Below are positions 7,305-16,115 of a stretch of 35,901 nucleotides of DNA, in pieces. This stretch comes from Deltaproteobacteria bacterium (GTDB taxonomy: Bacteria > Desulfobacterota > Desulfobaccia > Desulfobaccales > 0-14-0-80-60-11). The translations under genes and the position numbers were made by a program. The DNA lies in the NCBI GenBank assembly GCA_016208235.1, contig JACQYN010000161.1:1-35901 (forward strand), read 5' to 3'. Below the pieces are notes generated by a model. It saw only the letters and a program-made list of their open reading frames with translations. It searched no databases and was not told the origin of the DNA. Every line of letters starts with the position of its first letter. The first letter of the stretch is position 1.

Positions 7305-8884
7305 AGGTCCTGATCAGCGATAATTTGCACGACGCGGGCGTGGCGGTCCTGGAGGCCCAGCCCAACATCGAGGTGGTGAACCGGCCGGGCATGAAACCCG
7401 AGGAGCTGAAGGAAGCCATCAAGGACGCGGACGCCCTGGTGATCCGCAGCGCCACCAAGGTGACCGCGGACCTGATCGACGCCGCGCCCCGTTTGAAGGT
7501 CGTGGGCCGGGCGGGCACCGGGTTGGATAACGTGGATATCCCCGCGGCCAGCAAGCGGGGCATCGTGGTGATGAACACCCCCGGGGGGAACACCATCACC
7601 ACCGCGGAACACGCGCTGTCCCTGATGATGGCCCTGGCCCGGAACGTGCCCCAGGCCGCGCAGTCCATGCGGGAAAGCAAGTGGGAGAAGAAGAAGTTCC
7701 AAGGCACGGAGCTGTTCAACAAGACCCTGGGGGTCATCGGCATGGGGCGCATCGGCTCCATCGTCGCGGACCGGGCCCTGGGGCTGAAGATGCGGGTTCT
7801 GGCCTACGACCCCTTCATCACTAAGGAAGTGGCTGAGAATCTGGGGGTGGAGCAGGTCTCTCTGGACGATCTCATGGCCCGGGCCGACTTCATTACGCTG
7901 CACACGCCCAAGACCAAGGATACGGCCAAGCTGTTGAACAAGAAAGCCTTCAAAAAGATGAAGCCCGGGGTGCGCATCATCAACTGTGCCCGGGGCGGCC
8001 TGATTGACGAAGAGGCCCTGCTGGAGGCCCTGAAAGAGGGCAAGGTGGCGGGCGCGGCGCTGGACGTGTATGAGACGGAGCCGCCGGGCGCGGAATTCCC
8101 CTTAAGGGACATGCCCAACGTGATTTGCACCCCGCACCTGGGCGCGTCCACGGAAGAGGCCCAGGCCAACGTGGCGGTGGCGGTGTGTGAGCAGATCGTG
8201 GAGCTGCTGCTGTACGGCACCATCAAGAACGCGGTGAACGCGCCGTCGGTGAGCCAGGAGACTATGGCCAAACTGAAACCCTACCTCACCCTGGCCGAGG
8301 CCCTGGGCTCCTTCCAGGGGCAGATGACGGAAGGGGCCATTTCCGCGGTCAGCATCGCCTACATCGGCGAAGTCTCCAAGCTGGACACCAAGCCCTTGAC
8401 GCATTCCCTACTCAAGGGGCTGCTCTATCCGGTGATGCACGATGAGGTGAATTACGTGAACGCCCCGTCCGTGGCCGCGGCCCGGGGGATCCACATCACC
8501 GAGGAGAAGGTGGCCTCTGCGGAAGACTTCGCGAACCTGATCCGCCTGACCGTGCGGGTCAACAACGAAGAGAACACCGTGGCCGGCACCATTTTCGGGA
8601 AATATGAGCCTAGATTGGTACGGATCAACAAGTTCCGCCTGGAGGCCGTGCCCGAGGGCCACATGCTGTTCATTTACAACACCGACCGTCCCGGGGTGAT
8701 TGGGGCCATCGGCACCACCATCGGCAAACACAAGATCAATATCGCCCGGATGACCGTGGGCCAGGAACGGGAGCGGGGTCAAAACATCATCCTGCTGACC
8801 ACCGACACCCCGGTGACTCCGGAATGCCTGAAAGACGTGCGGGCCCTGGAACACGTGGCCATGGCCATTCAGTTGGAGTTGTGA
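7301..8884 (+). CDS. serA: D-3-phosphoglycerate dehydrogenase
   Basis: The 527-residue long form of SerA, which oxidises 3-phosphoglycerate to 3-phosphohydroxypyruvate with NAD, the first step of serine synthesis. The Rossmann motif GVIGMGRIG sits near residue 147. Catalytic residues are R231 (NCARGGLID), E260 (YETEPP) and H279 (TPHLGAS). An intervening domain follows, then a C-terminal ACT domain (FIYNTDRPGVIGAIG, INIARMTVG) that in this family can bind serine for feedback control. The length fits the Bacillus/mycobacterial long type. It overlaps the aminotransferase by four bases, forming a two-gene serine operon. Confidence 0.95.
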   Translation: MKVLISDNLHDAGVAVLEAQPNIEVVNRPGMKPEELKEAIKDADALVIRSATKVTADLIDAAPRLKVVGRAGTGLDNVDIPAASKRGIVVMNTPGGNTITTAEHALSLMMALARNVPQAAQSMRESKWEKKKFQGTELFNKTLGVIGMGRIGSIVADRALGLKMRVLAYDPFITKEVAENLGVEQVSLDDLMARADFITLHTPKTKDTAKLLNKKAFKKMKPGVRIINCARGGLIDEEALLEALKEGKVAGAALDVYETEPPGAEFPLRDMPNVICTPHLGASTEEAQANVAVAVCEQIVELLLYGTIKNAVNAPSVSQETMAKLKPYLTLAEALGSFQGQMTEGAISAVSIAYIGEVSKLDTKPLTHSLLKGLLYPVMHDEVNYVNAPSVAAARGIHITEEKVASAEDFANLIRLTVRVNNEENTVAGTIFGKYEPRLVRINKFRLEAVPEGHMLFIYNTDRPGVIGAIGTTIGKHKINIARMTVGQERERGQNIILLTTDTPVTPECLKDVRALEHVAMAIQLEL

Positions 8885-8912
8885 GGATTTGTGGGGGGAG
8901 GGAGGGAGAGGA

Positions 8913-8933
8913 GCACAGGCGAGACGCCTGTGC
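8913..8933. repeat. GCACAGGC hairpin repeat
   Basis: GCACAGGCG and CGCCTGTGC form a perfect 9-bp stem with a 3-base loop, 28 bases after the serA stop. The same GCACAGGC...GCCTGTGC core is seen near 12.67 and 33.65 kb. It may act as a transcription barrier, but no T-run follows. Confidence 0.6.
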
Positions 8934-8999
8934 TACTGGCCTGTCTCCCACAAGACCTTTTTAGAAATCTAGAGCCTACTCCAGGATGAGGAGGCAAGC

Positions 9000-9416
9000 A
9001 TGTCCGAAGAAGAGGACAAAGGCTACACGGTCAAGGATCGGCGTTTCCTCCACATGAGCGAAGAAGAGAAGGCCAAGCTCCAGGAAGAGGAGGCCCACAA
9101 AGCCGCAAGTGGGGAGGAGAAGGCGCCCAAAGAAGAGGCCGGACGCAGCGCCCCGGGCCCCGAAGTGCCCTTGCCGGAGATCACTTTCTCTTCCTTTCTT
9201 TTCTCTCTCAGCACCGCGGCCTTCGTTAACCTGGGAGCGGTGCCGGACCCGGCCACCGGCGGGACCGAAAAGAATCTGCCCCTGGCCAAGCAAACCATTG
9301 ATCTTTTGGGACTGCTGCGGGAAAAGACCCGGAACAACCTCTCCCGGGAGGAAGAAGACCTGTTTGACCACCTCCTTTACGATTTGCGGATGCGTTATAT
9401 CAAGGAGGCGGGATAG
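9000..9416 (+). CDS. DUF1844-family protein
   Basis: The C-terminal 80 residues fit DUF1844, a small helical family common in Deltaproteobacteria: EITFSSFLFSLSTAAFVNLG, then NLPLAKQTIDLLGLL and TRNNLSREEEDLFDHLLYDL. The N-terminal 55 residues are low-complexity and rich in Glu, Lys and Ala (KAKLQEEEAHKAASGEEKAP), probably disordered or coiled. A strong Shine-Dalgarno (ATGAGGAGG) precedes the ATG. Function is unknown across the family. It appears to stand alone, with a terminator behind it. Confidence 0.85.
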   Translation: MSEEEDKGYTVKDRRFLHMSEEEKAKLQEEEAHKAASGEEKAPKEEAGRSAPGPEVPLPEITFSSFLFSLSTAAFVNLGAVPDPATGGTEKNLPLAKQTIDLLGLLREKTRNNLSREEEDLFDHLLYDLRMRYIKEAG

Positions 9417-9461
9417 TTTCTTCCCGGCTCTTTTTTATGCGCGGAGTTCATAGACTTTTCC

Positions 9462-9498
9462 GGGGGAGGATGGCTCGCGAGTCCTCCCCTGCTTTTTC
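9462..9498 (+). terminator. Rho-independent terminator after the DUF1844 gene
   Basis: GGGGAGGA (9463-9470) pairs with TCCTCCCC (9482-9489) and is followed by TGCTTTTT. It lies about 45 bases after the stop codon. Confidence 0.7.
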
Positions 9499-9564
9499 TG
9501 GAGCCCTCTCTTAATCGCCGTTGCCGGCTGCTAGGCGATGAAGAAGTAAATAAACCTGACGCCC

Positions 9565-10533
9565 ATGCGCGGTCCGCAAACCTCCCATTTTCCCTCCACC
9601 ACCCCCGGCGTGCCCCGGCCTTTACGCAAATTAGCTCCTAAACCCGGGGGTGCGGGCCTCCGGGTTTTTTGTCCCGCCAAGGTCAATCTGTATCTCCGGG
9701 TTTTGGGGCGCCGTGACGACGGCTACCATGATTTACTCTCCATTATGCAACCCCTGAGCCTGGCTGATGAATTGACCGTCAGCCCCACGCCGCCGGGCAT
9801 CTTCCTGGATTGCGACCAACCGGGGATACCCCGGGGACCGGGGAACCTGGTATGGCAGGCGGCCCTGGGGTTCCAGCGGGTCACGGGCCGCAGAGTGGGG
9901 GCGCATTTCGGGCTTAAAAAACGGATCCCCGCGGCCGCGGGCCTGGGAGGCGGCAGCAGCGACGCGGCCGGGGCTTTGCTGGCCCTGAACACTTTGGCGG
10001 GTGAGCCCCTTAAGGCCGAGGCTCTGCATAATCTGGCCGGGGAATTGGGCGCGGACGTGCCCTTTTTCCTGGGGCTTGGGCCGGCAGTGGCCCGGGGCAT
10101 CGGCACCGAGCTTTCTCCAGTGGAATTGCCCGCATACTGGTACCTGCTGCTCAATCCCGGGGTGCGGGTTTCCACCCGCTGGGTCTATGAAAGTCTGGAC
10201 CTGAAGGCCTTAAAAGGGTATAAGATTCTGGGGGAGGGGGATTGGGACCCGGAACAGCCGGGAACCTGGGTCCATAACGACCTGGAGAGCGTCACTTTGA
10301 AGAGGTATCCCCAACTGGCGGACCTGCTGGAGACCCTGGGGCGCCTGGGAGCCCAGGCCCGGGGCATGTCCGGCAGTGGCCCCACCCTTTTCGGGCTCTT
10401 CCCCACCCTGGAGGCAGCCCGGCAGGCCGGACAAAAATTGCGGGGGACTTTTGAGGGGTGGATGGCCCTGGCCCGGGGCCTTACCGGCCAGGAAGCGGAC
10501 GCGGTTTGGGGGGAACAGGCATGGATGGTTTGA
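9565..10533 (+). CDS. ispE: 4-diphosphocytidyl-2-C-methyl-D-erythritol kinase
   Basis: GHMP kinase of the non-mevalonate isoprenoid pathway; it phosphorylates CDP-methylerythritol using ATP. Visible marks are [21 protein letters not shown], where the family normally begins, the glycine-rich ATP loop [17 protein letters not shown], and the closing [12 protein letters not shown]. The ATG at 9565 gives about 32 residues before the first conserved block and has only a weak ribosome site. A GTG near residue 16 could be the real start. The 3' end overlaps prs by 13 bases, a common neighbour pairing that suggests co-translation. Confidence 0.94.
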   Translation: MRGPQTSHFPSTTPGVPRPLRKLAPKPGGAGLRVFCPAKVNLYLRVLGRRDDGYHDLLSIMQPLSLADELTVSPTPPGIFLDCDQPGIPRGPGNLVWQAALGFQRVTGRRVGAHFGLKKRIPAAAGLGGGSSDAAGALLALNTLAGEPLKAEALHNLAGELGADVPFFLGLGPAVARGIGTELSPVELPAYWYLLLNPGVRVSTRWVYESLDLKALKGYKILGEGDWDPEQPGTWVHNDLESVTLKRYPQLADLLETLGRLGAQARGMSGSGPTLFGLFPTLEAARQAGQKLRGTFEGWMALARGLTGQEADAVWGEQAWMV

Positions 10534-11456
10534 AGATTTTTAGCGGCAACGCCAACCGGCCCCTGGCCGAGAAAATCTGCGGGCACCTGGGGGTGCCCCT
10601 GGGCCAGGCGGTGGTGGGGCAGTTCTCCGATGGGGAGCTGATGGTGGAGTTCCGGGAGAACGTCCGGGGCCAAGACGTGTACGTCCTTCAACCCCTGTCT
10701 GTGCCCTGCAATGAACACCTGATGGAACTATTGCTGATGGTGGATGCCCTGAAAAGGGCCTCCGCCGCCTGCATCACCGCGGTGGTGCCCTACTACGCCT
10801 ATGCCCGGCAAGACCGCAAGACCGCGCCCCGAGTGCCCATTTCCGCCAAGCTGGTGGCGGATTTAATCACCGCCGCGGGGGCCAACCGGCTGGTGACCAT
10901 GGACCTGCACGCGGGCCAGATCCAGGGATTTTTTAATATCCCCGTGGATCACTTGTTCGCGGCGCCGGTGGTCCTGGATTATATCCGCCAGCGCTTCGGC
11001 CCTGACGTGGTGGTGGTCTCCCCCGACGCCGGGGGCGTAGAGCGGGCCCGGGCCTTCGCCAAGAGGCTGCACACTTCCCTGGCCATCATCGACAAACGCC
11101 GGGAAGGGCCGGCCATCAAAGCCATGACCCTCATCGGCAACGTCTGGGGCAAGGAGGCCATCATCCTGGATGACATGATCACCACCGGCTCCACGGTGGT
11201 CATGGCCGCGGAACTGCTGATCCGCCACGGGGCCCGGGGCGTGCACGCCTGTATCACCCACCCGGTGATGGCCCGGAACGCAGTGAGTAACCTGCAAGGG
11301 TCGCTGCTCCAGAGCCTGGCGGTGACCGACACCATTCCCTTGACCCCGGAGGCCGCGACCCTGGAAAAGGTCAAGGTGCTGTCCGTGGCGCCGCTGCTGG
11401 GGGAGGCCATCCGCAACATTCACAACCAGGATTCGGTGAGTTCGTTGTTTGTTTAA
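10521..11456 (+). CDS. prs: Ribose-phosphate pyrophosphokinase
   Basis: Makes PRPP from ribose 5-phosphate and ATP, feeding purine, pyrimidine, histidine and tryptophan synthesis. I take the ATG at 10521, preceded by GGGGGGAAC, which gives 311 residues and the family start [17 protein letters not shown]. The longer ORF back to 10458 lies within ispE. Motifs: FSDGELMVE, the flexible-loop region [24 protein letters not shown] and the PRPP-binding loop [14 protein letters not shown]. It overlaps the ispE end by 13 bases. The stop codon lies at the edge of a CCGAAAA-type repeat array. Confidence 0.96.
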   Translation: MDGLKIFSGNANRPLAEKICGHLGVPLGQAVVGQFSDGELMVEFRENVRGQDVYVLQPLSVPCNEHLMELLLMVDALKRASAACITAVVPYYAYARQDRKTAPRVPISAKLVADLITAAGANRLVTMDLHAGQIQGFFNIPVDHLFAAPVVLDYIRQRFGPDVVVVSPDAGGVERARAFAKRLHTSLAIIDKRREGPAIKAMTLIGNVWGKEAIILDDMITTGSTVVMAAELLIRHGARGVHACITHPVMARNAVSNLQGSLLQSLAVTDTIPLTPEAATLEKVKVLSVAPLLGEAIRNIHNQDSVSSLFV

Positions 11457-11458
11457 AG

Positions 11459-12282
<824 letters not shown>

Positions 12283-12288
12283 CAGGCT

Positions 12289-12380
12289 TTTAAGTCCCCC
12301 TTTTTTAAAGGGGGATTTAGGGGAATTTTCAGAGGCTTACAAAATCCCCCCTGACCCCCCTTTAGAAAAGGGGGGAAATA
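12289..12380. repeat. MITE-like 90-base inverted repeat, copy A
   Basis: Starts AAGTCCCCCTTTTTTAAAGG and ends with CCCCCCTTTAGAAAAGGGGG, so the two ends are imperfect inverted copies. A near-identical element lies at 34356-34450. It follows the pth stop by a few bases and could also stop transcription. No ORF inside. Confidence 0.72.
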
Positions 12381-12728
12381 CCTCTCCCTTCCCAAGCTTT
12401 TTGCCTTAAATGGAAATCATTTGAATTATCGAACATAGCTGAAACTCAAAGCAGTTGCTCATGGGCCGTTGGCCCACCCGTAAATGATGAAAAAGCTGGT
12501 GGGGCGGGCCTCCGTGCCCGCCATTAAGAAAGGCGGCCAGAGACGGCCGCCCCACCAACTCACTGCTTATTTTTTTAACTTATCGGAACAGTTCCTCATG
12601 AGCCATTGGCTGCCCCGGAAATTATGAAAAATCGTAGGGCGGGCGTCCTCGCCCGCCTCGTTAATCCGCACAGGCTGGAAAGCCTGTGCTACCACTTCTA
12701 AGAACTCTTCAGGAGCAGGCGATAGAAC
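12381..12728. repeat. Gene-free spacer with dispersed hairpin repeats
   Basis: Contains a long imperfect hairpin (GGTGGGGCGGGC near 12500 against GCCGCCCCACC near 12548) and a two-part element at 12634-12694: GGGCGGGCgtcctcGCCCGCC followed by GCACAGGCT...AGCCTGTGC. The second element recurs at 33610-33670 with only a few differences. No gene or clear promoter is seen. Confidence 0.6.
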
Positions 12729-14027
12729 ATGCGCATCCTTTTCATCTCCCCCAACCGGCTGCGCCTGGTAGTGCCGCCTCTGCCCCTGGGGTTGGCCTCG
12801 GTGGTGGCCGCAGTAAAAAATGAGTATGAAGTCCGGGTCCTGGATTTCATGTTTGCGGATGACCCTCTGGGGCAGGTGCGCCGCGCGGTGATCGAGTTTT
12901 CGCCGGACGTCATCGCCTTATCGGTGAGAAATATTGATAACCAGGACAGCCGTAATCCCGAATCTTACATCAGCGAAGTGAAGGACCTGGTGCATCTGCT
13001 TAAAGAACTCAGCGCTGCTCCCGTCGTGGTGGGGGGAGCCGGCTTCAGCATTATGCCCCGGGAATTTATGGAATACCTGGAGGCCGACTTCGGCGTGGCC
13101 GGGGAAGGGGAGGGGGCTTTCCGGGAATTTCTTTCGGCCTCTAGCGGCAGCCGGGATTGGGAGACGGTCTCCGGGTTGGCATGGCGGCAGGGAGACACGT
13201 GGCGGCTGAATCCGGTGCAAAGGGTGGCCGACCTCAAGAGTTTGCCGGCCCCGGCCCTGGAATATTTTACTCCCGACCTTTACCAGGAGGCCCAGGGAAG
13301 CGCCAAACTTCCCGGGATGGTGCCGGTGCAGACCCGCCGGGGCTGCCCCATGAAATGTATCTATTGCACCACGCCTTTGCTGGAAGGGCGGCGGTTCCGG
13401 GCCTGGGAGCCCGGGCAAATCGCTTCCTGGCTGGCGGCCTGGCATGAAAAATGGGGTTTAACGCGCTTCTATTTCGTGGATAATCTCTTCAACTGCCCGC
13501 CCAGCTATGCCAAGAGTCTCTGCCGGGCCATCCTCGATCTCAACCTGCCTTTGGAGTGGGGCGCTCTCCTCAATCCCGCGGCCCCGGACCGGGAACTTTT
13601 TCGTTTTATCCGCCAGGCCGGGGGAGCCTTCATGCAGGTGGGCAACGAAAGCGGCTCGGAATTGGTGCTGACGAAGTTGGGCAAGGGTTTCGGCCGGCGG
13701 CAGGTGGAGCTCACCTTCCGCTTACTGGAGGAAGAAGGGATTTCCTACTCCTGCTTCCTGCTCCTGGGCGGCCCCGGTGAGACCCCGGAGACGGTCAAAG
13801 AGAGCGTGGCCCTGCTGGAGCAATACCGGCCCCAAATGGTCAACCTGACGGTGGGAGTGCGCATCTATCCGGGGTTGGCCCTGCACCGGCAAGCCCTGGA
13901 GGAAGGTGTGGTGGCCCCTAAGGATAACCTGCTCCGGCCCCGGTTTTATCTGGCTCCGGCTATTCGGGAGTGGATTTGGGAGTATCTAGAAGGAGTGACG
14001 GCGAGACACCCGAATTGGATCTTTTAA
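12729..14027 (+). CDS. B12-binding-type radical SAM protein
   Basis: A 432-residue radical SAM enzyme. Residues 1-130 look like the Rossmann-type cobalamin-binding domain of this class (MRILFISPNRLRLVVPPLPLGLA, PDVIALSVRN, VVVGGAGFSIMP). The usual DxHxxG motif is not visible, so cobalamin may bind without a lower His ligand or not at all. The radical SAM core has C206, C210 and C213 in CPMKCIYC, after the typical VQTRRGC, with later LLLGGPGETPETV. Members of this broad group do methylations and ring rearrangements; I cannot name the substrate. No operon partner is evident. The stop lies next to a repeat array. Confidence 0.85.
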   Translation: MRILFISPNRLRLVVPPLPLGLASVVAAVKNEYEVRVLDFMFADDPLGQVRRAVIEFSPDVIALSVRNIDNQDSRNPESYISEVKDLVHLLKELSAAPVVVGGAGFSIMPREFMEYLEADFGVAGEGEGAFREFLSASSGSRDWETVSGLAWRQGDTWRLNPVQRVADLKSLPAPALEYFTPDLYQEAQGSAKLPGMVPVQTRRGCPMKCIYCTTPLLEGRRFRAWEPGQIASWLAAWHEKWGLTRFYFVDNLFNCPPSYAKSLCRAILDLNLPLEWGALLNPAAPDRELFRFIRQAGGAFMQVGNESGSELVLTKLGKGFGRRQVELTFRLLEEEGISYSCFLLLGGPGETPETVKESVALLEQYRPQMVNLTVGVRIYPGLALHRQALEEGVVAPKDNLLRPRFYLAPAIREWIWEYLEGVTARHPNWIF

Positions 14028-14028
14028 A

Positions 14029-14239
14029 GACGGTTTTTAGTTTTCAGTTTTTAGTTTTTAGTTAAAAAATAGAAAAGAAATATTGCCCTGCCTTTATTGC
14101 TCAGGTCAGCCTGAGATTATTCTTTTGGAGATTTATTTTCCCTCATAATAGACGATCTTTTAATTATGTAATTTTTGACGATTTCCAGGGAAATTTTTCA
14201 CCAAAAACCAAAAACCAAAAACCAAAAACTAAAAACTGG
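14029..14239. repeat. Inverted pair of CCAAAAA/CTAAAAA heptamer arrays
   Basis: Left arm 14029-14064 (GACGGTTTTTAGTTTTCAG) begins two bases after the radical SAM stop. Right arm 14200-14239 (CCAAAAACCAAAAACC then CTAAAAACTGG) ends nine bases before the next ATG. Both arms use a Py-AAAAA version of the heptamer unlike the CCGAAAA of other loci, and they are complementary to each other. Confidence 0.75.
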
Positions 14240-14247
14240 AAAGAAAA

Positions 14248-14733
14248 ATGACTCCAAAACAAGACGACGACGACCGGGAACGCCCTAGCTGGCGGGAGAT
14301 CGACCAGCGGCGGGACCGCCAGCAGCATGGGGCTCCCAAAAAGGCGCGGCTGCCCAAAAAAGAGGCGGAGCGGGTCCGGCAGCAGGCCTTGGCCCAGGCC
14401 GAGGCCTTATTCAAGGGGAAACGGGGCCGGCCCGAGTACCGGGAGGCACTTCGGAAACTGGAGGCCCTGCACGGCACCAAAAAGTTTACAGAATTTGTAA
14501 AGTTTTTTTTGCAGGAATATGGTTTGCCGGAGGAGTGGGGGGCCCTGACCCGGCTGCTGGATTATCCGGAGCCGGAGGTGGTGGTGGAGGTTTTGGGGGC
14601 CATGGCCGCTCAGGCAGGGTCCCGGAGCCGGGTGGAACAACAGGGTTTCAAGGGGCGGTTGCAGGTTTTGGCCTTAACCAGTCCTTACTCAGAAGTACGC
14701 AGCCGGGCTGAGGAAATTTTGGCCGGCCTCTAG
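14248..14733 (+). CDS. Hypothetical protein with charged N terminus and helical C terminus
   Basis: A 161-residue protein I cannot assign. Residues 1-60 are highly charged (DDDDRERPSWREIDQRRDRQQ, then KKARLPKKEAERVRQQA) and probably disordered or nucleic-acid binding. Residues 70-161 are helical, with Leu-rich pairs (LLDYPEPEVVVEVLGAMAA, SPYSEVRSRAEEILAGL) resembling HEAT repeats. Start by ATG after GGAAAGAAAA. There is no signal peptide. Confidence 0.7.
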   Translation: MTPKQDDDDRERPSWREIDQRRDRQQHGAPKKARLPKKEAERVRQQALAQAEALFKGKRGRPEYREALRKLEALHGTKKFTEFVKFFLQEYGLPEEWGALTRLLDYPEPEVVVEVLGAMAAQAGSRSRVEQQGFKGRLQVLALTSPYSEVRSRAEEILAGL

Positions 14734-14792
14734 TCGGGAAAGGAAAGGGGTAATAAAAATTAGGGGGCTACATAATTTATTGAAAAAATATA

Positions 14793-14822
14793 TTGACAAT
14801 ATATTTTATCTTTTATTATTAT
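14793..14822 (+). promoter_or_regulatory. Predicted sigma-70 promoter of the sigma-54 activator
   Basis: TTGACA (14793-14798), 18 bases, TATTAT (14817-14822), in a markedly AT-rich 100-base stretch, about 120 bases before the ATG. Nothing else is seen in the 14734-14944 gap. Confidence 0.55.
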
Positions 14823-14944
14823 TTTCGCAATAAATTTTATAACAAGCCGCCTAGAAAATGGATCGCCGTAAGCCTTTGGTCTGACCTCCATTTTTATCTC
14901 ATAGTCTTCCTTAAGCTACAAGACTTCAAGGAGGGGCTGGGTTC

Positions 14945-15979
14945 ATGGTGGGGAACGATTGCCAGGTGGTCTCTGGGGAGGGAGCGCTTCTAAACCCCGG
15001 CCAGATTCTGCCCTTGGGCCGGATCATCACCTGTTATCCTCCTTTGCAAAAAATACTGGCCAACCTGCCCCTTTACGCCCGCTCCGAACTGCCCGTGCTG
15101 TTGGTGGGAGAACCGGGCACCGGCAAGGAATTGGTGGCGGAAGCCCTCTGGCAGTTGAGCCCCCGCCGGGGCCAGCCTTTCCTTAGGACCAATTGCGCCA
15201 CCTTCCTGGAACCTCTGGCTGCGAGCGAGCTTTTCGGCCATCTCCAGGGCTCTTTCACCGACGCCCGCCGCACCCGCACCGGGAAGTTCAAGTCGGCCCA
15301 CCGGGGCACCCTCTTCCTGGATGAAGTGGGGGACCTGCCTCTCTCCGTCCAACCCCGGCTGCTCAGGGCGGTGGAGCAGGGCGAGATCGAGCCGGTGGGG
15401 GCCGACGCCCCCGTCAAAGTGGACGTGCGGCTGGTGGCCGCCAGCAATCAGGACCTCCCGGGTCTCATCTTCCAAGGCCGGTTTCGCCAGGATCTGTATG
15501 ACCGCCTGGCAGTGCTTCTGATCCATTTGCCGCCCTTAAGGGAACGGGGGGAGGACGTTCTATTGCTGGCTTCCCATTTGGCCCAGACCGCGACCCGCCC
15601 CTACGGGCGGGAGCAGATGGTGCGTTTCACCCCGGCCGCGGCCCGGAGGTTACAGCAACATCACTGGCCGGGAAACATCCGGGAGCTGAAGAACGTCATC
15701 ACCCGGGCGGTGCTCTTCAGCACCGGGGGAGTGATCCGGGAAGGGGACCTGTCCTTTACCTTCCAGTCGCCGGGCCCGGCGCTGCCGGCCTTAATTCCCC
15801 GGATCACCGACATGCCTTCCCGCCCGGGCCGGGCCCAACTGGAAGAACTCCTCCTCGCAGAAGGGGGCAATATCTCCGCGCTCTCCCGGCGGCTCAGGGT
15901 CTGCAGCAAGACCATCTACCGCTGGCTCCAATCCCACCATATCGACCTGATGCAAATCCGAGCCGCGCCGGGGGGGTAA
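14945..15979 (+). CDS. Sigma-54-dependent transcriptional activator without sensor domain
   Basis: A 344-residue bacterial enhancer-binding protein. The AAA+ domain covers about residues 25-255: Walker A GEPGTGKE (55-62), the sigma-54 contact loop ELFGHLQGSFTDA (GSFTDA at 102-107, against the usual GAFTGA), Walker B GTLFLDEVGD, and the sensor regions NQD and LYDRLAV. The C terminus has a Fis-type helix-turn-helix (GGNISALSRRLRVCSKTIYRWL). There is no receiver, GAF or PAS domain, as in PspF, so control must come from a partner or from its own level. The start is strongly set by AAGGAGGGG eight bases before the ATG. Target genes are unknown. Confidence 0.92.
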   Translation: MVGNDCQVVSGEGALLNPGQILPLGRIITCYPPLQKILANLPLYARSELPVLLVGEPGTGKELVAEALWQLSPRRGQPFLRTNCATFLEPLAASELFGHLQGSFTDARRTRTGKFKSAHRGTLFLDEVGDLPLSVQPRLLRAVEQGEIEPVGADAPVKVDVRLVAASNQDLPGLIFQGRFRQDLYDRLAVLLIHLPPLRERGEDVLLLASHLAQTATRPYGREQMVRFTPAAARRLQQHHWPGNIRELKNVITRAVLFSTGGVIREGDLSFTFQSPGPALPALIPRITDMPSRPGRAQLEELLLAEGGNISALSRRLRVCSKTIYRWLQSHHIDLMQIRAAPGG

Positions 15980-15985
15980 AAATAT

Positions 15986-16103
15986 ACCACAAAGGCACAA
16001 AGGCACAAAGACACAAAGAGTCACAAAGGAAAAAAGAAAATGCCCTGGCAAGCCAGGGCATTTTTTTCTCTGTGAACCTTTGTGTCTTCGTGTCTTTGTG
16101 GTT
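15986..16103. repeat. Inverted pair of CACAAAG octamer arrays between convergent genes
   Basis: Left arm 15986-16030 (ACCACAAAGGCACAAAGG and on). Right arm 16068-16103 (CTTTGTGTCTTCGTGTC then TTTGTGGTT). The arms are complementary and enclose a terminator hairpin. The left arm starts seven bases after the activator stop; the right arm ends about 12 bases from the nuoN stop. Confidence 0.8.
16041..16067. terminator. Bidirectional rho-independent terminator
   Basis: TGCCCTGG-CAAG-CCAGGGCA is a perfect stem with seven T after it and an A-rich run before it, so it can end transcription of both the activator (plus) and the nuo operon (minus). Confidence 0.88.
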
Positions 16104-16115
16104 AATATTTTTCTT

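Noticed and set aside
14793-14993. 66-residue ORF before the activator
   Set aside because: Begins within the predicted promoter, is AT-driven in composition, and overlaps the well-supported activator start.
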